64,000 nt of DNA, taken from NCBI GenBank assembly GCA_014871385.1, contig CM026426.1, positions 64,399,877 to 64,463,876 on the forward strand, written 5' to 3'. This DNA comes from Ceratodon purpureus (taxonomy: Eukaryota; Streptophyta; Bryopsida; Pseudoditrichales; Ditrichaceae). Positions 1-11,373 of the stretch are shown in pieces. Below the pieces are notes generated by a model. The model made no database searches and had not been told where the DNA came from. It saw only the letters and a program-made list of their open reading frames with translations. The translations under genes and the position numbers were made by a program. Positions within the stretch are counted from its first letter, which is position 1; every line of letters starts with the position of its first letter.

Positions 1-198
1 CAGCGCTGTAACCCTGTTGCCGTCATGCTTGTAGTCGGCTGCGCTGAGACCATAGCGAGAGTAGCGACGGTGAAAACCATGTACAGGTTTGCGGCTTGAC
101 AAATACAGCCCAGCCTCGAAGCCCAATGCCGCCCGAATCACGAAGGCGGTGATCTCGATCGGCTTGCCCCGTACCATAGACCTGATCGGCCCCCCTCG

Positions 199-3100
199 TT
201 ATGTTGCGGGACGGCGTTTGCCTGCAGGTGGCTGCACGTACTCAAAGCCCTCCACGAAGTCAAGCAGGAGCTCGATGCGGGGTTCAGGCCAGCTGAAGTT
301 GTAAAAAACTTCGAGGCAGGTCTGAGAAGCCCAGTCTTCATCCGCCATCGCCGTCCACTGTGTCCAGTACTTAAAGGGTTCGAATTTAACCTTCCACCGT
401 CGCTGCATCTTCTGCGGAATTCGGAGGCGCTTAGGTAACCGACCGTCAACGGGGGTTAGTTTCCGCTTAATTCCTCTACGCTGGGTCTCCGATGAGGGTG
501 TGATGACTCCTGCAGGGGGGGCAGGCTCGTAGACAGGGGGCGCTGATTCAGTCGGTGTGGGAAGGTCGACGTCCGGTCCAGGTAAGTGATCACTCGCGCT
601 ATCGATGGCCATGGCCGTCTCAGGTGGAGGTTGGCTTGGTCCACCGGCCTCCATAAATTCCAGGCTAGGACCCTGGTGCAGTACTCCACGAGCAAAGTAG
701 CGCTCCAAAGTGGCAAAATGCCCTCGACGACGGCGTTTGCAGTTGCGTGTTGGTCGGTGGGGAGCTGGGTCGGTTCCGGCAAATACGAAATCAGACCTGC
801 CAACAACTCGGACGGGACCCTGGGAACAATGCGTAGGAAACTCTAATGTATCCGAACTACTACTACCTTCAGAGGTATACTCAGAGGGGTCAGTCTGCGG
901 AAAGCGGTTGGTCGCACAGAAGGGATGCAGGGGTTCAACAGCGTGGGGAAAAATGACAGAGTTAGACGACGCGAACAGTGCCGACTGCGGCCAAAAATTA
1001 GGGTTAGGTGAGGGGTGATCAGAGACAGAGGGGACAAAAAGATGAGGAGATGTAGATAAGAATTCGGAGGGATGGCAAGGAAAACTCTGCGCGGACTCTA
1101 ATTTGACCGAGGGGAGAACTAGACCTGATGTACTACGATAACCGGCGGAAACCCTAGACGTAAAACACTGATAAGACGACGGCAAGGGAGCAAAGTCAGC
1201 AGACGAAGAAGGAAGACGACTCTCAGAATCGGGAAGTGACAAAAAACCTGAGGATAGGCGACAGTGAGGACCACTGCCTATCACGGGAAGGGGCTGGGAG
1301 AGAGTCGGCGAAGTGCCTGTCGCGATGGGAATGAGCTCCGTCGTGAGCAGTGTGCACTGTGTCTGCAGGGGCCGCCTGGAGCAGTCGGAGCTGGAGGGTC
1401 GCGAATCAAGGGTGCTGTCCCGCCGAACGCACTCCGACAAATGTGTGGAAACCCTATGAGGCGCAGTGGGAGAACCAGATAGAGGATGAAGAGTGCGGTC
1501 AAGGTGGGAGGGAGAAACTCGAAGAGAAGGAGAAGGGCGGGGGGGAAGAGAAGCAGTGTACTGCCGAGATGAAGGGAGGGAAGTCAAGGCAGAGGGAAGC
1601 GATAAAACTGGAATAGGGGAAAGTAAAGGGGAAGGGGTGTGGGAGGAGATGGGAGAAAGAAAGCCGCCCAAGTGGGAGTCACGAGAGAGAGGGGGCAAGC
1701 GAGGGCTGGCGGATGGAGAAGAAGGGAGGTCAGAGAAATCGAATACTGGCTGTACCAAAAAACAGCTCACGGCCGGAGTAATTGTTGTGGTAGGCGCGAG
1801 GTCATCAATGCAGGGTGTTGCTGTTGGCTGATCGTCGATCGAGTCAGGAAGACAGCCGGTTGGGAGCACAGAGTCGCCCATTGTTGAGAGTGGTGGGGAT
1901 GGAGAAAGAGAACCCTGGAGGCCGGCTAATTGATGACTTGAATGTGACGCTGCGGAGTTCAAAGATGTATCGGACTCCTGGATAGGGTTCGTAGATGATC
2001 CACGTGGCAGTTGTTTGGGACCAATAGTGACCAGCTGGTCTTCAGAATAGAACCGGTAAGGCTTGAGCTTATTTATGTTGACAATTATGGGATTGGGCTC
2101 AAAATGCTCCTCAGTCACCAATAAAGCGGTATTATTGGGAAGTCGGTACTGAACTCGATAAGGCCCAAACCACCTGCTCTTAAACTTTCCAGCGTGCTCC
2201 TTTTCACCTTTGGGGTACCATAAGACATGGTCCCCCACTTGAAAATCCTTCTGCCGGTAATGCTGTTGGCTCCACAGGGATCGATCCCACTGCCGACTTC
2301 CTAACGCTGCCTGTGCAGCCAATCGGTGGATGTCGAGCTGCTCAAGGTCGGCTGTGCAGGCTTGTAAGACTCGCGTTGGAGTAAAATCAATCTCGCCGTC
2401 GGTTCTGCGGGTAGGGACAGTGTACTCCGTAGGCATAAGTGGATGTAGCCCGTAGACCAGCTGAAAAGGGGTATACCCAGTGCTAACCTTAAAGGCGGTC
2501 CTGTAAGAGAATAAGGCAGTCGGTAAATGCTCATCCCAGTCAGTCCTGTTGTCACTGACAAGTTTGGTAAGTATCCGACCTAGAACCTTGTTGGTTGATT
2601 CTGCTTGTCCATTGCCGTGTGGATAGTAAGTGGTGGATGTCCGATGTTGCAGGAGGAAATGCTGTACCAGGTACTCGATGGCTTCGTTGATGAAGTGAGT
2701 GCCCTGGTCACTGACCAGAGTTAGCGGGCAGCCATAGCGGGTCAGGATATTCTCATACAGAAACTTGGCAGTGACAGCCGCCGTATTCGTGCGGAGTGCC
2801 TTTGCCTCCACCCACTTTGTCGCATAGTAGGTTGCGACTAGAATGTACCTGTTATCTATCATGGCTGCTGCTGGCTTGATGGGCCCCACAAATTCCAAGC
2901 CCCACTTCATGAACGGCTCTGTAGGTAGGCCGGTGACTAACTGGGCGAGTCCTGTGTTGGCCAATCCTCCGACCCGTTGGCACTTATCACAGGCCCTGCA
3001 ATACTCTGAAACATCCTTATGGAGGGTCGGCCACCAGTACCCAGCATCCAGAATCTTCCTGGAGGTGATATCCTGGGAGAAGTGGCCACCCGCGCAGCCA

Positions 3101-3297
3101 TCGTGCATCTCCCTCATAACTGTGTCGGCCTGGACAGGGTCTAAAACCTGTCTTAGTACCAAATCCTGCCCCTTCTTATATAATACTCCATGCAGTAAAG
3201 TATAAGGGAGGGCCCGTAGCAGTAACTTCCGCTTGTCATCCTTAGGCATAGTGGCAGGCGGCTCTCCAATACGCAAGTAATCTCGGATGTCTTGCAA
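199..3297 (-). pseudogene. Gypsy integrase with long Ser/Pro-rich C-terminal extension
   Basis: Open frame of 1,032 codons, in phase with the RT/RNase H frame upstream but separated from it by one TAG. Residues 65-106 carry the H-H-C-C zinc-binding pattern (H65, H72, C100, C103 or C106). The catalytic core follows: the position of the first Asp reads Glu (WGLEFVGP, E135), the second Asp is D197 (SDQGTHF) and the Glu is E233 (GNGQAES), giving the normal D-35-E spacing. A GPF/Y-type module lies near residue 375 ([10 protein letters not shown]). Roughly residues 440-900 are Ser/Pro/Thr-rich with no recognisable domain. The last 100 or so residues are compact, with an Arg/Lys-rich start and a Trp-rich stretch ([14 protein letters not shown]). 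The E135 replacement suggests a dead or altered active site. Function as an integrase is family knowledge; the tail function is unknown. Confidence 0.88.
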
Positions 3298-3336
3298 CCA
3301 TTCAGGGGATACGTAGAATAAGCCAGCGTCAGGAAG

Positions 3337-4251
3337 CTAATCAGGGACTCCAGTAGGCGGCTCGCCGTTAGGAAGTCGGCTGAGTAAGTCGGCTGCGCCA
3401 TGCATCCTGCCGGGCTTGTACACCACTGTGAAATCATACTCCTGAAAAAGTAAAAGCCATCGGGCAATCCGCCCAGACACTTGAGGCTTATTAACCAAAT
3501 ACACCAGAGCCATATGATCCACATAAAAAACCACCTTGTTCCCCAAAAGATAATGACGATATTTTGTAAGAGCATAAACCATAGCCCGGGCTTCCTTTTC
3601 TGTTGTGGTATAATTCTTTTCAGCAGAATTGAGCAATCTAGAAGCATAGGAGATCGGCTGGTCACACTTCCCTGTCTGGTTCTGGGCCAGCATAGCCCCG
3701 ACGGCTATGTCAGAGGCATCTGTCTGCACATGAAACTTCAAATCCCAGCGAGGGGCAACCAGGATTCGTGCCTTGGTATATCTGTCCTTGATCTCCAACC
3801 ACGCAGCTTCACACTTGTCCATCCACACAAACTCTTCGGATTTTCGCATCAGTTTGGTTATGGGCTCCATAATGTGAGCATAGAATTTAATGTAAATTTT
3901 GTTAAACTGTGCAAATCCATTGAAAACCTGTACGTCGGCTCCGTGCTGTGGTCGGGGCATCTTCTGGATAACTTCAATCTTCTTAGGATCTGGCATCTTG
4001 CCTACCTTCGAAACCACATGGCCTAGTATAATGCCAGAAGTGACCAGAAATGCACACTTCTCTGGATTTAAATTGATGCCATACTGCCTGCACTTCTCGA
4101 AACATAGGCGCAGTTTCTGTAAATGGTCGGCTAGGTCACTGTACACTGTGAAGTCATCCAGGAACAGCTTCATGAATCGCCCCAAGTATTCCTTGAACGC
4201 TTTGTTCACAGCCCTCTGATAAGTCGGCGGTGCATTAGTCACGCCGAAAGG
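3337..4251 (-). pseudogene. Gypsy reverse transcriptase (C-terminal half) and RNase H
   Basis: This frame resumes the RT immediately after the inserted solo LTR, at PFGVTNAPPTYQ. The polymerase box is FLDD (LFLDDFTVYSD), carrying the two metal-binding aspartates. The connection and RNase H follow, with VQTDASDIAVGAML, a TTTEKEA glutamate segment and the closing PGRMHGAADLLSR segment usual in gypsy elements. A TAG at 3337-3339 ends the frame before the integrase, which continues in the same phase after about 13 codons, so a single base change explains the break. Together with 5896-6438 this would make one RT; the two halves are now 1.64 kb apart. Confidence 0.9.
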
Positions 4252-4435
4252 TGTCGGAACCTGCAAAGTTAGTTTTTAGCTAGATAGCAGTAAAAATAGG
4301 TTAGGAAAATTGTTTTAGTGTTAATTTTTTAGTTAGATAGCACAAAAGTAATAGTGGTAGATAAATTAGCACATAGAGCCAAGTGTGAAAGGGCTAGAGC
4401 CTAAAAAGGTTAAGGAAAGATTCGGATTTAAAGAT

Positions 4436-4545
4436 CCGGGTTCATGATCCGGGTGCAAGATCCGAGTTGGAGGTTCCGGGTTCATGTTCCGGGTTCATGT
4501 TCCGGGTGCAAGTTCCGGGCTGGAGGATCTGAGATCCGAAAATTG
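4436..4545. repeat. ATCCGG array I inside solo LTR copy 1
   Basis: Degenerate units of about 13 bp of the form GATCCGGGTTCAT / GTTCCGGGTGCAAG follow one another. Copy 2 has the complementary array near 22425-22560. Confidence 0.75.
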
Positions 4546-5099
4546 TGGATCTGAGATCCAAAATTCACGGAAGGGATAAGATTCCGAGATTTCCGTGGAG
4601 CGCCAAATGGGCGGTGCTGAGGGCGTGTGGGCGCCTGATTTGAGTTAGGGTTAGGGTTAGCATTGTGTTTATAAGGGGGGGGGACTTCCGGTTCTCCTTG
4701 GTCCTCTTTCTTTGTTTCCTTTTCTCTATGAAGTAAAGTCTCATCTAGAGTTTTGCTGCAAGTGTTGATTCCACAGTTCCTTATAGACGTGTGAGTGAGC
4801 TTTGAGAGGACCACTTGGAGGGAGGAGCTTAGGAGAGTACCCGGATCTATCTTAGGGTCTAGTTTTGGGGTTGGTTTAAGAGCTGGTTGAAAGACTACGT
4901 GTAGTAGGAGTGAAGCCTCACTGGGTGTGTTTGCTTGTATAACTTTCATGTGGGATAGCCATTGCTAGGTTGGGTATGATCCGGGAAGAGCCTAGGAAGC
5001 GCCAACCGAACTTTTGAAGAGGTTCCACAGTATCTGAAAGGAGTAGACAGCAAGTGGTACGGGTCGCCTAGTTATCTGGTCACCAAACTCCCCTCCAAA

Positions 5100-5275
5100 A
5101 CCAGATCCAGATCCGGATATCCGGAAAGTTCCGGAAAGTTTCGGAAGGATCCGGAAAGTTTCGGAAGGATCCGGAAGGATCCGGAAAGATCCGGATAAAT
5201 CCGGAAGGATCCGGATAGATCCGGAAGGATCCGGAAAGATCCGGATAAATCCGGAAAGATCCGGATCCGGATAGG
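5100..5275. repeat. ATCCGGA array II inside solo LTR copy 1
   Basis: Roughly 11-bp units alternate between GATCCGGAAAG, GATCCGGATAA and variants with TTCCGGAAAG. Because ATCCGGAT and GGATCC are palindromic, the array can fold on either strand. The matching array in copy 2 is at about 21690-21840 and differs in unit order. Confidence 0.85.
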
Positions 5276-5520
5276 TTCGTCGTTGTAGTATTGGTAGGAT
5301 TGTGGGGATTTCCTGTGTGACCTGCTGGACCGGATTGTCAACCCGGAATAGTTGTGAGGAAGTAACTGCATCCTTTGTGTTTGTTGTTGTTTTATTGTCT
5401 TGATAGTGGTACTTCAGCCACTCAAATCTCTAGAGGGGTAGGAGCCATCCTTCCTAAATACCAACGGCACCCTCTGATATAGAGGTTAAACTTCATTTTG
5501 TGTTAACTTGTTGTGAACCG

Positions 5521-5665
5521 GATCCGGGTTTGCAAGATCCGAGTTTCCGGATCCGGGTTTGCAAGATCCGAGTTTCCGGATCCGGGTTTACAAGATCCGA
5601 GTTTCCGGATCCGGGTTTGCAAGATCCGAGTTTCCGGATCCGGGTTTGCAAGATCCGAGTTTCCG
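5521..5665. repeat. 29-bp tandem array III (5 units) inside solo LTR copy 1
   Basis: Five head-to-tail 29-bp units begin GATCCGGGTTTGCAAG and continue ATCCGAGTTTCCG. They are identical except that unit 3 has an A in place of G within TTTGCAAG. Copy 2 has only three regular units (21321-21407) plus degenerate ones, so unit number varies between insertions. Confidence 0.9.
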
Positions 5666-5895
5666 GATCCGGAAAGGAAAGGATCCGGATTTGACTTTCC
5701 GGAAAACCTTATAGGAGGTAGTTTAAACCTCCGGTTTTGCTTACCTTTTGGGTTGTTTGACACCTCCACTAGATTCACTCTACTCGGCTCACTTCACAGA
5801 ATCCCAGGAACGATACACGAGTCACTTTTAAGGTGTTTTATCACTTTTGAACACCTAAGGGGGATATTTCGTACAACGCGTGTTCCGACAAAAGG

Positions 5896-6438
5896 CATGA
5901 CCACCCAGACAAAAGCGCCCCATTTTGTGATGAAGGCAGTCTTATGCCTATCCTCAGGAGCAATCGAAATCTGATAGTAACCAGTCCGACCATCCAGGAA
6001 GGAGTACATTTCATAACCTGCCACAGCATCTAACACCTCTTCAGTAAACGGTAGAGGGTAAGGATCCTTTTTAGTAGCAGCATTTAATTTTCTATAGTCA
6101 ATACAAATTCTTAATTGACTGTTTTTTTTAGGAACAACAACAATGGGTGAGAGCCAGGTTGCTTCCTCGACTGGTATGATGAACCCTGCCGCCAACAGTT
6201 TGTCAATATCCTGTTTGACAATGCTGGCATAGTTCGGGTTCATCCTGTAACAGGCCTGGTGGATAGGCGGAACGTCTTTCTCCAGCACAATCCGATGCTG
6301 AGCTACTGATGGAGGTATGCCCTTCAAATCCTTGTATGTCCAGGCAAACACATCTGTATACTCCCTCAGCAGGTCCTCAGCTGCCTTGGCCATGGTTGGC
6401 TCCAATTGAGCTCCAATCTTCAAGATCTTGGGAGACAC
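5896..6438 (-). pseudogene. Gypsy reverse transcriptase, N-terminal half
   Basis: The frame encodes the RT fingers and palm start: KDLKGIPPSVAQHRI, the ILPVEEATWLSPIVVVPKK-type segment (here FIIPVEEATWLSPIVVVPKK), RICIDYRKLNAAT, and the catalytic-Asp motif FLDGRTGYYQI. It runs to WGAFVWVVMPF, where the solo LTR interrupts. The open frame continues about 100 bases into LTR sequence, and that tail is not retrotransposon protein. It is in phase with the linker frame upstream, separated by the TAG at 6466-6468. Confidence 0.9.
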
Positions 6439-6468
6439 CTCAGTGCCAACATTGATCTTGCGTAACTA

Positions 6469-6927
6469 CTCCTCTTCAGTCAGGTTCCATGCTGCCACCT
6501 TCATATCCCCTAGCTTATCTCTTACAGGTGTTTCATCCACCGGCATTTCACCCTCCGTGAAGGTATAAAAATGTTCTGGGTAAGTGGCAGAATCCGGAAC
6601 TGGTGTAGGTACCTTTGCTGAGTCGGCGGTGCCCAAGTCGGCTCTTATGTCGGCTGCGGTACAGTCGGCTTTGCGAAGGTCGGCTGCGGGTCGGTTGATT
6701 CCATTGTTAAGTGGAAGACTCAAACCCTCCGGTAGTGTAATAGTCCCCACTGCGAATATATCCTCCTTTGTTCTCAAGAAACGATCCTCCTCCTCATCTG
6801 TCAGCCCTTCAGCTAAATTGTAGCATACAAGTACTTCTGGCAGCTTGGGCAGAGGGCCTTTCCGTTGGTTGAATTGTCTTGACTGTGCCGTTACCCCGGA
6901 TCGTAACCAGTTTGTTTCCCCAATCAT
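6469..6927 (-). pseudogene. Gypsy pol linker between protease and RT
   Basis: An acidic linker (for example LTDEEEDRFLRTKEDIF) ties the protease to the RT. It overlaps the protease frame by about 120 bases in another phase, so a frameshift lies in 6809-6927. It ends at a TAG. It contains four closely spaced AGCCGAC words (6637, 6649, 6664 and 6679). Confidence 0.7.
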
Positions 6928-7660
6928 GAGTTACCTTTGCATCTATGAGCCAAGGACGGCCCAGTAGCATGCTGTAGGCCTCGTTGACCTCCTTGTTCCT
7001 GATAACAGTCAGACTGATGTTGTACGGAATACCATGGATGTGAATCCGAACATTCCTTATCAACCCTTCTGGCTCCACTACGGCCTGATCAGCCATACTC
7101 AATCGATAGGGTGCTGGTGACGGCTCCTTCAACCCCAACCAAATTCGCTCCTCCTCAGTAATTAGGTTGACACCAGACCCTCCATCCAGGAGTACGTTAT
7201 CCAATGTTAACTGCTCCACCTGCACAGATATAACCGTAAGGCCTCGATCAATATCTACTGCACCAACAACCAGGTTACGGTGTACCGATGATCCATGGGG
7301 ATCCTGGATATCCACTGGTGTTGTTGTCGGCTGTGTCTTTGGTGAAACCTGCTGGTGCTGAACCGGCCCAAATGGCAGTCTATGTTGTCGCTGAGTATTG
7401 GGAAATACTTTCGCTCTGACATACTCAGTAAGGTTGGGGGCCACTTCGAGTAGTTCCCCCAAAGACACAATAATAGGTGTCTGTAAAATCTGTCTGCTCA
7501 CACTCTTCACGGCTGATGAAGGTTGGGGAGTAGTCGGCTCTGTCGAATTCCCAGTCGGCACCAGCTTGGGTGTCTCCTGCAAGCAATCCGCATCAGGAAA
7601 CCCTGCCCAGTCACTATCTGGTACTGGTCCGTCGGTAACTGTGGATGTAGAGTTGTCCAC
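6809..7660 (-). pseudogene. Gypsy retropepsin-like aspartic protease
   Basis: The active-site segment reads LLDGGSGVNLI, a D-G-G variant of the retropepsin D-S/T-G motif that is common in plant gypsy elements. Downstream, YSMLLGRPWLIDAKVTHDW matches the flap and second half of such proteases. This enzyme would cut the Gag-Pol precursor. The reading frame overlaps the end of gag by about 150 bases in a different phase; that could be a decayed frameshift or a programmed one. The last 25 or so codons are out of phase with the linker. Confidence 0.85.
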
Positions 7661-9348
7661 GTTTGGTTTTTGGAGCTCTCTTCCTTCTGCTGTGCCAACT
7701 CATTCTCCCGATTAATCTCCTCAGTGAAAGCAATGAATTCCTTCCGGAGCCGTTCCTCCTTCTCCCAGTCTGCCTGAGTCTTGGGCAGTCGTGGTTCTGG
7801 TTCTTTCAGTTCCTTATCTTCTAGTGGAAGTCCGGCTCGCACCCTAGCCGCTCTGGTTAGAATAGTGGCCACTTCAGGGTTATCCAACTCCTGCAACTCC
7901 ACACTGTTGACACCAACAGAGTTAGTTCCTAGCTTTTCAGCAGCCACCATTTGCTGAAACTTAAGACGTAAATGACAATTACGCATCTGATGGTCAGTGC
8001 CCAAACTCAAGAAGCACCCATCAATCCTACCAGCTCCGCTATTTTGATATCCTCCAGGTCGGCTGTTGAACTGTCTTCCGGAGCCACTGGTTGGCTGTGT
8101 AGCCGATACTTTGTGAACTCCTACAGTCGGCTTCCCATCTGCCCTGGGTAGCCTGTTGTTTGGATTATCTGGGTTAACGAAGCAGTATTTGTCTTCATGC
8201 CCAAATTTCTTGCATACCGTGCAGAACCTGCGGTTGACTGTCTCCACCTGATCTGCGTGGGCGTTTGCAGTACTCGCCCGACTATTAGTCGGCTCTGTCC
8301 TCTTGGCCTGAAAGTATAACTTCTTCCCCGAAGCATCAGTACAGTTAGTCTCACAGCGCCTAGCCAACTCCTTCAGTTCGGTAAGGGTGTTTGCTGTAGA
8401 TCCACTGGTAGTCACCTTCAAGTAATCAAGCAGACCTGCCCTGAAATATGTAAGCTTGAACCCTTCTCCCACTTCTGTCTGCAGGCACTTGATCAACTTC
8501 ATAAAACGTTCGTAGTAGTCTTGTACCTTCTCTCCCTCACCCTGTTTGAAGGTTCTGAGAGTCATGTAGACCTGCTCATCTGAATCCTGCTCTCGATATC
8601 GCAGTTTGAAAGCTTCCTTAGCCTCTTCCCATGTGCAGTAAAGATGGTGATCCAGCCAATCATCAAACCATCTCTGGGCTTTATCCACAAGGGTCGTCCC
8701 GAACAGTGTGATAATCACTTGTTCATCAGTTTCCCCATTGAACCAGGCACATTTATCAAAGTAGCGTAGATAGGCATCTGGATCACTACCTTCCTTGTAG
8801 GCTCTGTACAGCAACTGCTTCCGTTGAGTACTGACAGGGGGTCGAGGAGGCGCAGAGGTGAAGTCAGTGGTGCGGGCTGTGGGTACAGCAGGAGGTCGCA
8901 CTACTGATGTCACTGTGGGATGCCTCGGGGGGTGTGGAGTAGGTGCAGCAATGTGAGGGCCTCCGGGGGCAGCAGCTGGGCTGTAGCCTACTGGGGCAGA
9001 GGATGAGGTGTGAACTGTAGGCCTCCCCCCATAAATCACTTCAGGGACGGATTCCCCAAAGGTGGGTTGTGCTATTCTGACAGGAATTTCTGTGGGCTGA
9101 GTCGGCTGGGCAGAGTGATAGGTGTCACCTGTAAGGTGATTCACATAAGCAAGCGGTCGATGGACTGCCGAGGGAACTGCAGGTGGAAGGGGTCCAGGTA
9201 TCTTTCTATCCCCTAGCACCTCCGGAGTTGGGTCGGTTAAGTAAGGAGTCCTAACTGGAATCTCCTCAGTCTGTTCCTGTTCGCGCTCTCGTCTCTGTTC
9301 CTCCCATAGATCGTGCAACTGCGCTAGCTCCTGCCTTTCCCTTTCCAC
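7507..9348 (-). pseudogene. Gypsy Gag: capsid region and CCHC zinc knuckle
   Basis: Residues about 190-320 form the retrotransposon Gag domain (YLRYFDKCAWFNGETDE, AQRWFDDWL, EEAKEAFKLRYREQ, KVQDYYERFMKLI). A CCHC knuckle follows at about residues 376-389 (CTVCKKFGHEDKYC, C-x2-C-x4-H-x4-C). Gag would package element RNA in cytoplasmic particles. The N-terminal part is Pro-rich and preceded by Gln/Arg-rich coiled coil. The first Met is simply the first after a TAG; the true start lies further upstream in the broken frame at 9391-10331. Confidence 0.88.
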
Positions 9349-9390
9349 CCTTTGTTGCTCTCTTTGTTGTGCCGCTAACTGCTGGGTTGC

Positions 9391-10331
9391 TAACCTCTGA
9401 GCTGTCTCCTAGACCCGTCGGTGAACTCAAGCTTCCATGCAGTCTGAGACGGTTCTGGCGGCCACTGTGGCTCAGTATGCCAGTGATGTAACGACGCCTC
9501 GCTCGAGGGTGCCGCCTGCTGTAAAGCTTCCAATTGCTGGAGGTATTTACCTGGATCAGGCCTGCTGTGAGTGTGGGTCGTAGAATACTGTTTGGCCCTC
9601 TCTCTTCTAGCTTGTAAGTCTGCTTTGAATGCTTCCACAGCCCGCCTGTCCTCCTCTTCTTGCTCCCACTCAGCCCGGAGTCTGAATTCGTCCAAAAAAT
9701 GAACATTCCTGCTGGGTCCACCTTCTGTGGGATTTGCAAGTCCCTGTTCCTAGACTGATCGACTCTTGGTCTCTTCCAGCTTCTGCTTCAAACTCTGAAA
9801 AGCAGCAGGTAAGGTTTCTGGGGTTTGTGGCAGGTGTACAGGAGAGACTGGTCGGCTGCGCCCCCGAGTTGGCTCTGTGCCCGCGTCGGCTCTGCCAGTG
9901 ACTGTACTGGGCCACTGGGTTGGTTCTGCGAAGATCTCCTGCGTCTGTCTGCGTTCTTCTCTGAAGGTGTTGTAATCATCTGCAGCAGTGGAAAAATCCC
10001 TCCTGAATGATGATGTCCTCTTCATGTCTTGATACTTCCAGGGTGTACTAGTTGGGTCAGGCTGGCGGCTCAGCCTATCCCCTTTCTCGAACAGCGTTTC
10101 CCCTCCAAATCTGCTCTCTCTGGTTCTCCCATCTGATGATGACAGGTCGTTTTCCACCTCCATGTCAATGAGTTCTCCTACCTGCTTAGCCGCACTGCCC
10201 TGCGAGCTAAGTCGACCATGTCCTTCTGCTGGAGTTGGCTCTGTCGCCCGTTCATCCCGTTGCATGTAGCGTCTGAATCGTTCCCTGGCCTGTCTTTCTG
10301 CTCGCAGGTCATTTTGGTCCCCCTCCTCCAT
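9391..10331 (-). pseudogene. Gypsy Gag N-terminal region, broken
   Basis: Two in-phase blocks separated by a TAG at 9750-9752 encode a highly charged region (LRAERQARERFRRYMQRDE; EQEEEDRRAVEAFKADLQ). A frameshift near 9400 separates them from the main Gag frame. The charge pattern suggests coiled coil. Assignment to Gag rests on position and on continuity with the Gln/Arg-rich start of the next frame. Confidence 0.6.
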
Positions 10332-11373
10332 GGATGTTGGTTGTTGACTGTTGAGTTGTTCTGCTGCTTGTATGGTGCTCCTTGCCTCTGCTGTTGGCTG
10401 ATTTCACTTCTCTCTTCACAGTCAGTCGACTGTTCACTGTCCTGAGTCTTCCTGTCAATACAACACTCACAGACCACAGCCCCCTAGCTGTGTGGCCCGG
10501 TTAGTAGTACCATCTTTTTCCATAATGAAAATTTTTACTGAACATGTCTGGGATATACCTCCCAGCTGTTTGCTATCCCCTTTTTCGCAGTGTATTAACT
10601 CCTACAGATTTTTAATCCTCTGGTTAACTGTCCCTTACAGTTTTACCTAAAACACAATTCAATTGCAGACTCAAGTACTCCACACTATCCTACAGTCTGT
10701 CCAGGTCCCAACTTTGAGATCCGCAAGGCTGACTGAGGTACCAATCGATATACCCAAATTCAAAATTCAAATTCCTTAACAGCAGTTTTTCTGGATCTGG
10801 AACTTCGAATCTGAAATGCTAGGGTTACAAGTGACTTACCTTCACCTCTTCTCCCGTGATGAGGTTGCAGATCAGCCTGTATTCCCTTTTTCGATCTCTG
10901 ATCTGCCCTCAGTTCGCTGTGGTGGGTGATGAAAAATCTGCCTCAAAAAAATAAAACGTCACAGCACCTACGCCCTCCAGTCTGCAACAGATCCGCTCTA
11001 TTGTCATTGCTTCTTGGGACGTGTGCTGGTCTGCTCCTGTAACTGCACCAGTGCCTCCTCCTTGGAAACACCTGAATACCGTTGTCCTCTGTCTGCTGCC
11101 CCAGTGATGTCGAGTGGAACCCCAAAGAGTCTGCCAGTGTTGAGGATGCAGCCTGCCCCCAATGCAGACACTTGCAGTGACTCCCCAACACCCAATCAAA
11201 ACTGTGCAGTCTGTGAACTGAGATTTGACAACAATCAGCACCTCTAGAAGGTCGTAACAGATCCTGCTGCACCCCTGCAGCCCTAAGAAGTGTACTTTTT
11301 GACCCTTCTAGTGTGGGGACAGCCCCCAAACAGCAGGAGATTCACATGGAACAAACTAGAGCATGGTCGCCAA
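10332..11373 (-). other. Gypsy 5' leader region
   Basis: No supportable coding region. On the minus strand, TTGGCGACCATGCTC lies directly after the candidate LTR and resembles the TGGCGAC-type primer-binding sites of some plant gypsy elements. This is weak evidence. Confidence 0.4.

Larger units (their letters stand above)
4252..5890. mobile_element. Solo LTR (copy 1), nested in the gypsy RT
   Basis: A 1,639-bp unit begins TGTCGGAAC and ends GTTCCGACA on the plus strand. It is flanked by the 5-bp direct repeat AAAGG (4247-4251 and 5891-5895), so it inserted by a 5-bp staggered cut, as LTR elements do. It splits the RT between the Pro-Phe and the following Gly of the host ORF. No gag or pol lies inside, so it is read as a solo LTR. 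The 9-bp inverted ends are longer than usual for an LTR, and an unclassified DNA element with a 5-bp duplication is the alternative. The interior holds three tandem arrays built on an ATCCGG core. A TTTATAAGG sequence near 4670 is a possible TATA box, which would make plus the transcribed strand. Copy 2 lies at 21100-22761 in the opposite orientation. Confidence 0.85.

Noticed and set aside
1264-1887. Overlapping plus-strand frames opposite the gypsy integrase extension
   Set aside because: They are shadows of the Ser/Pro-rich minus-strand frame, whose biased codons leave the complement open.
4640-4662. TTAGGGTTAGGG telomere-like sequence
   Set aside because: Only about two to three units, lacks the plant TTTAGGG form, and is present at the same place in both solo LTRs, so it is part of that element.
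5521-5665. Regular 29-bp direct repeats that could be mistaken for a CRISPR array
   Set aside because: Units are head to tail with no spacers, lie inside a solo LTR of a plant genome, and have no cas genes nearby.
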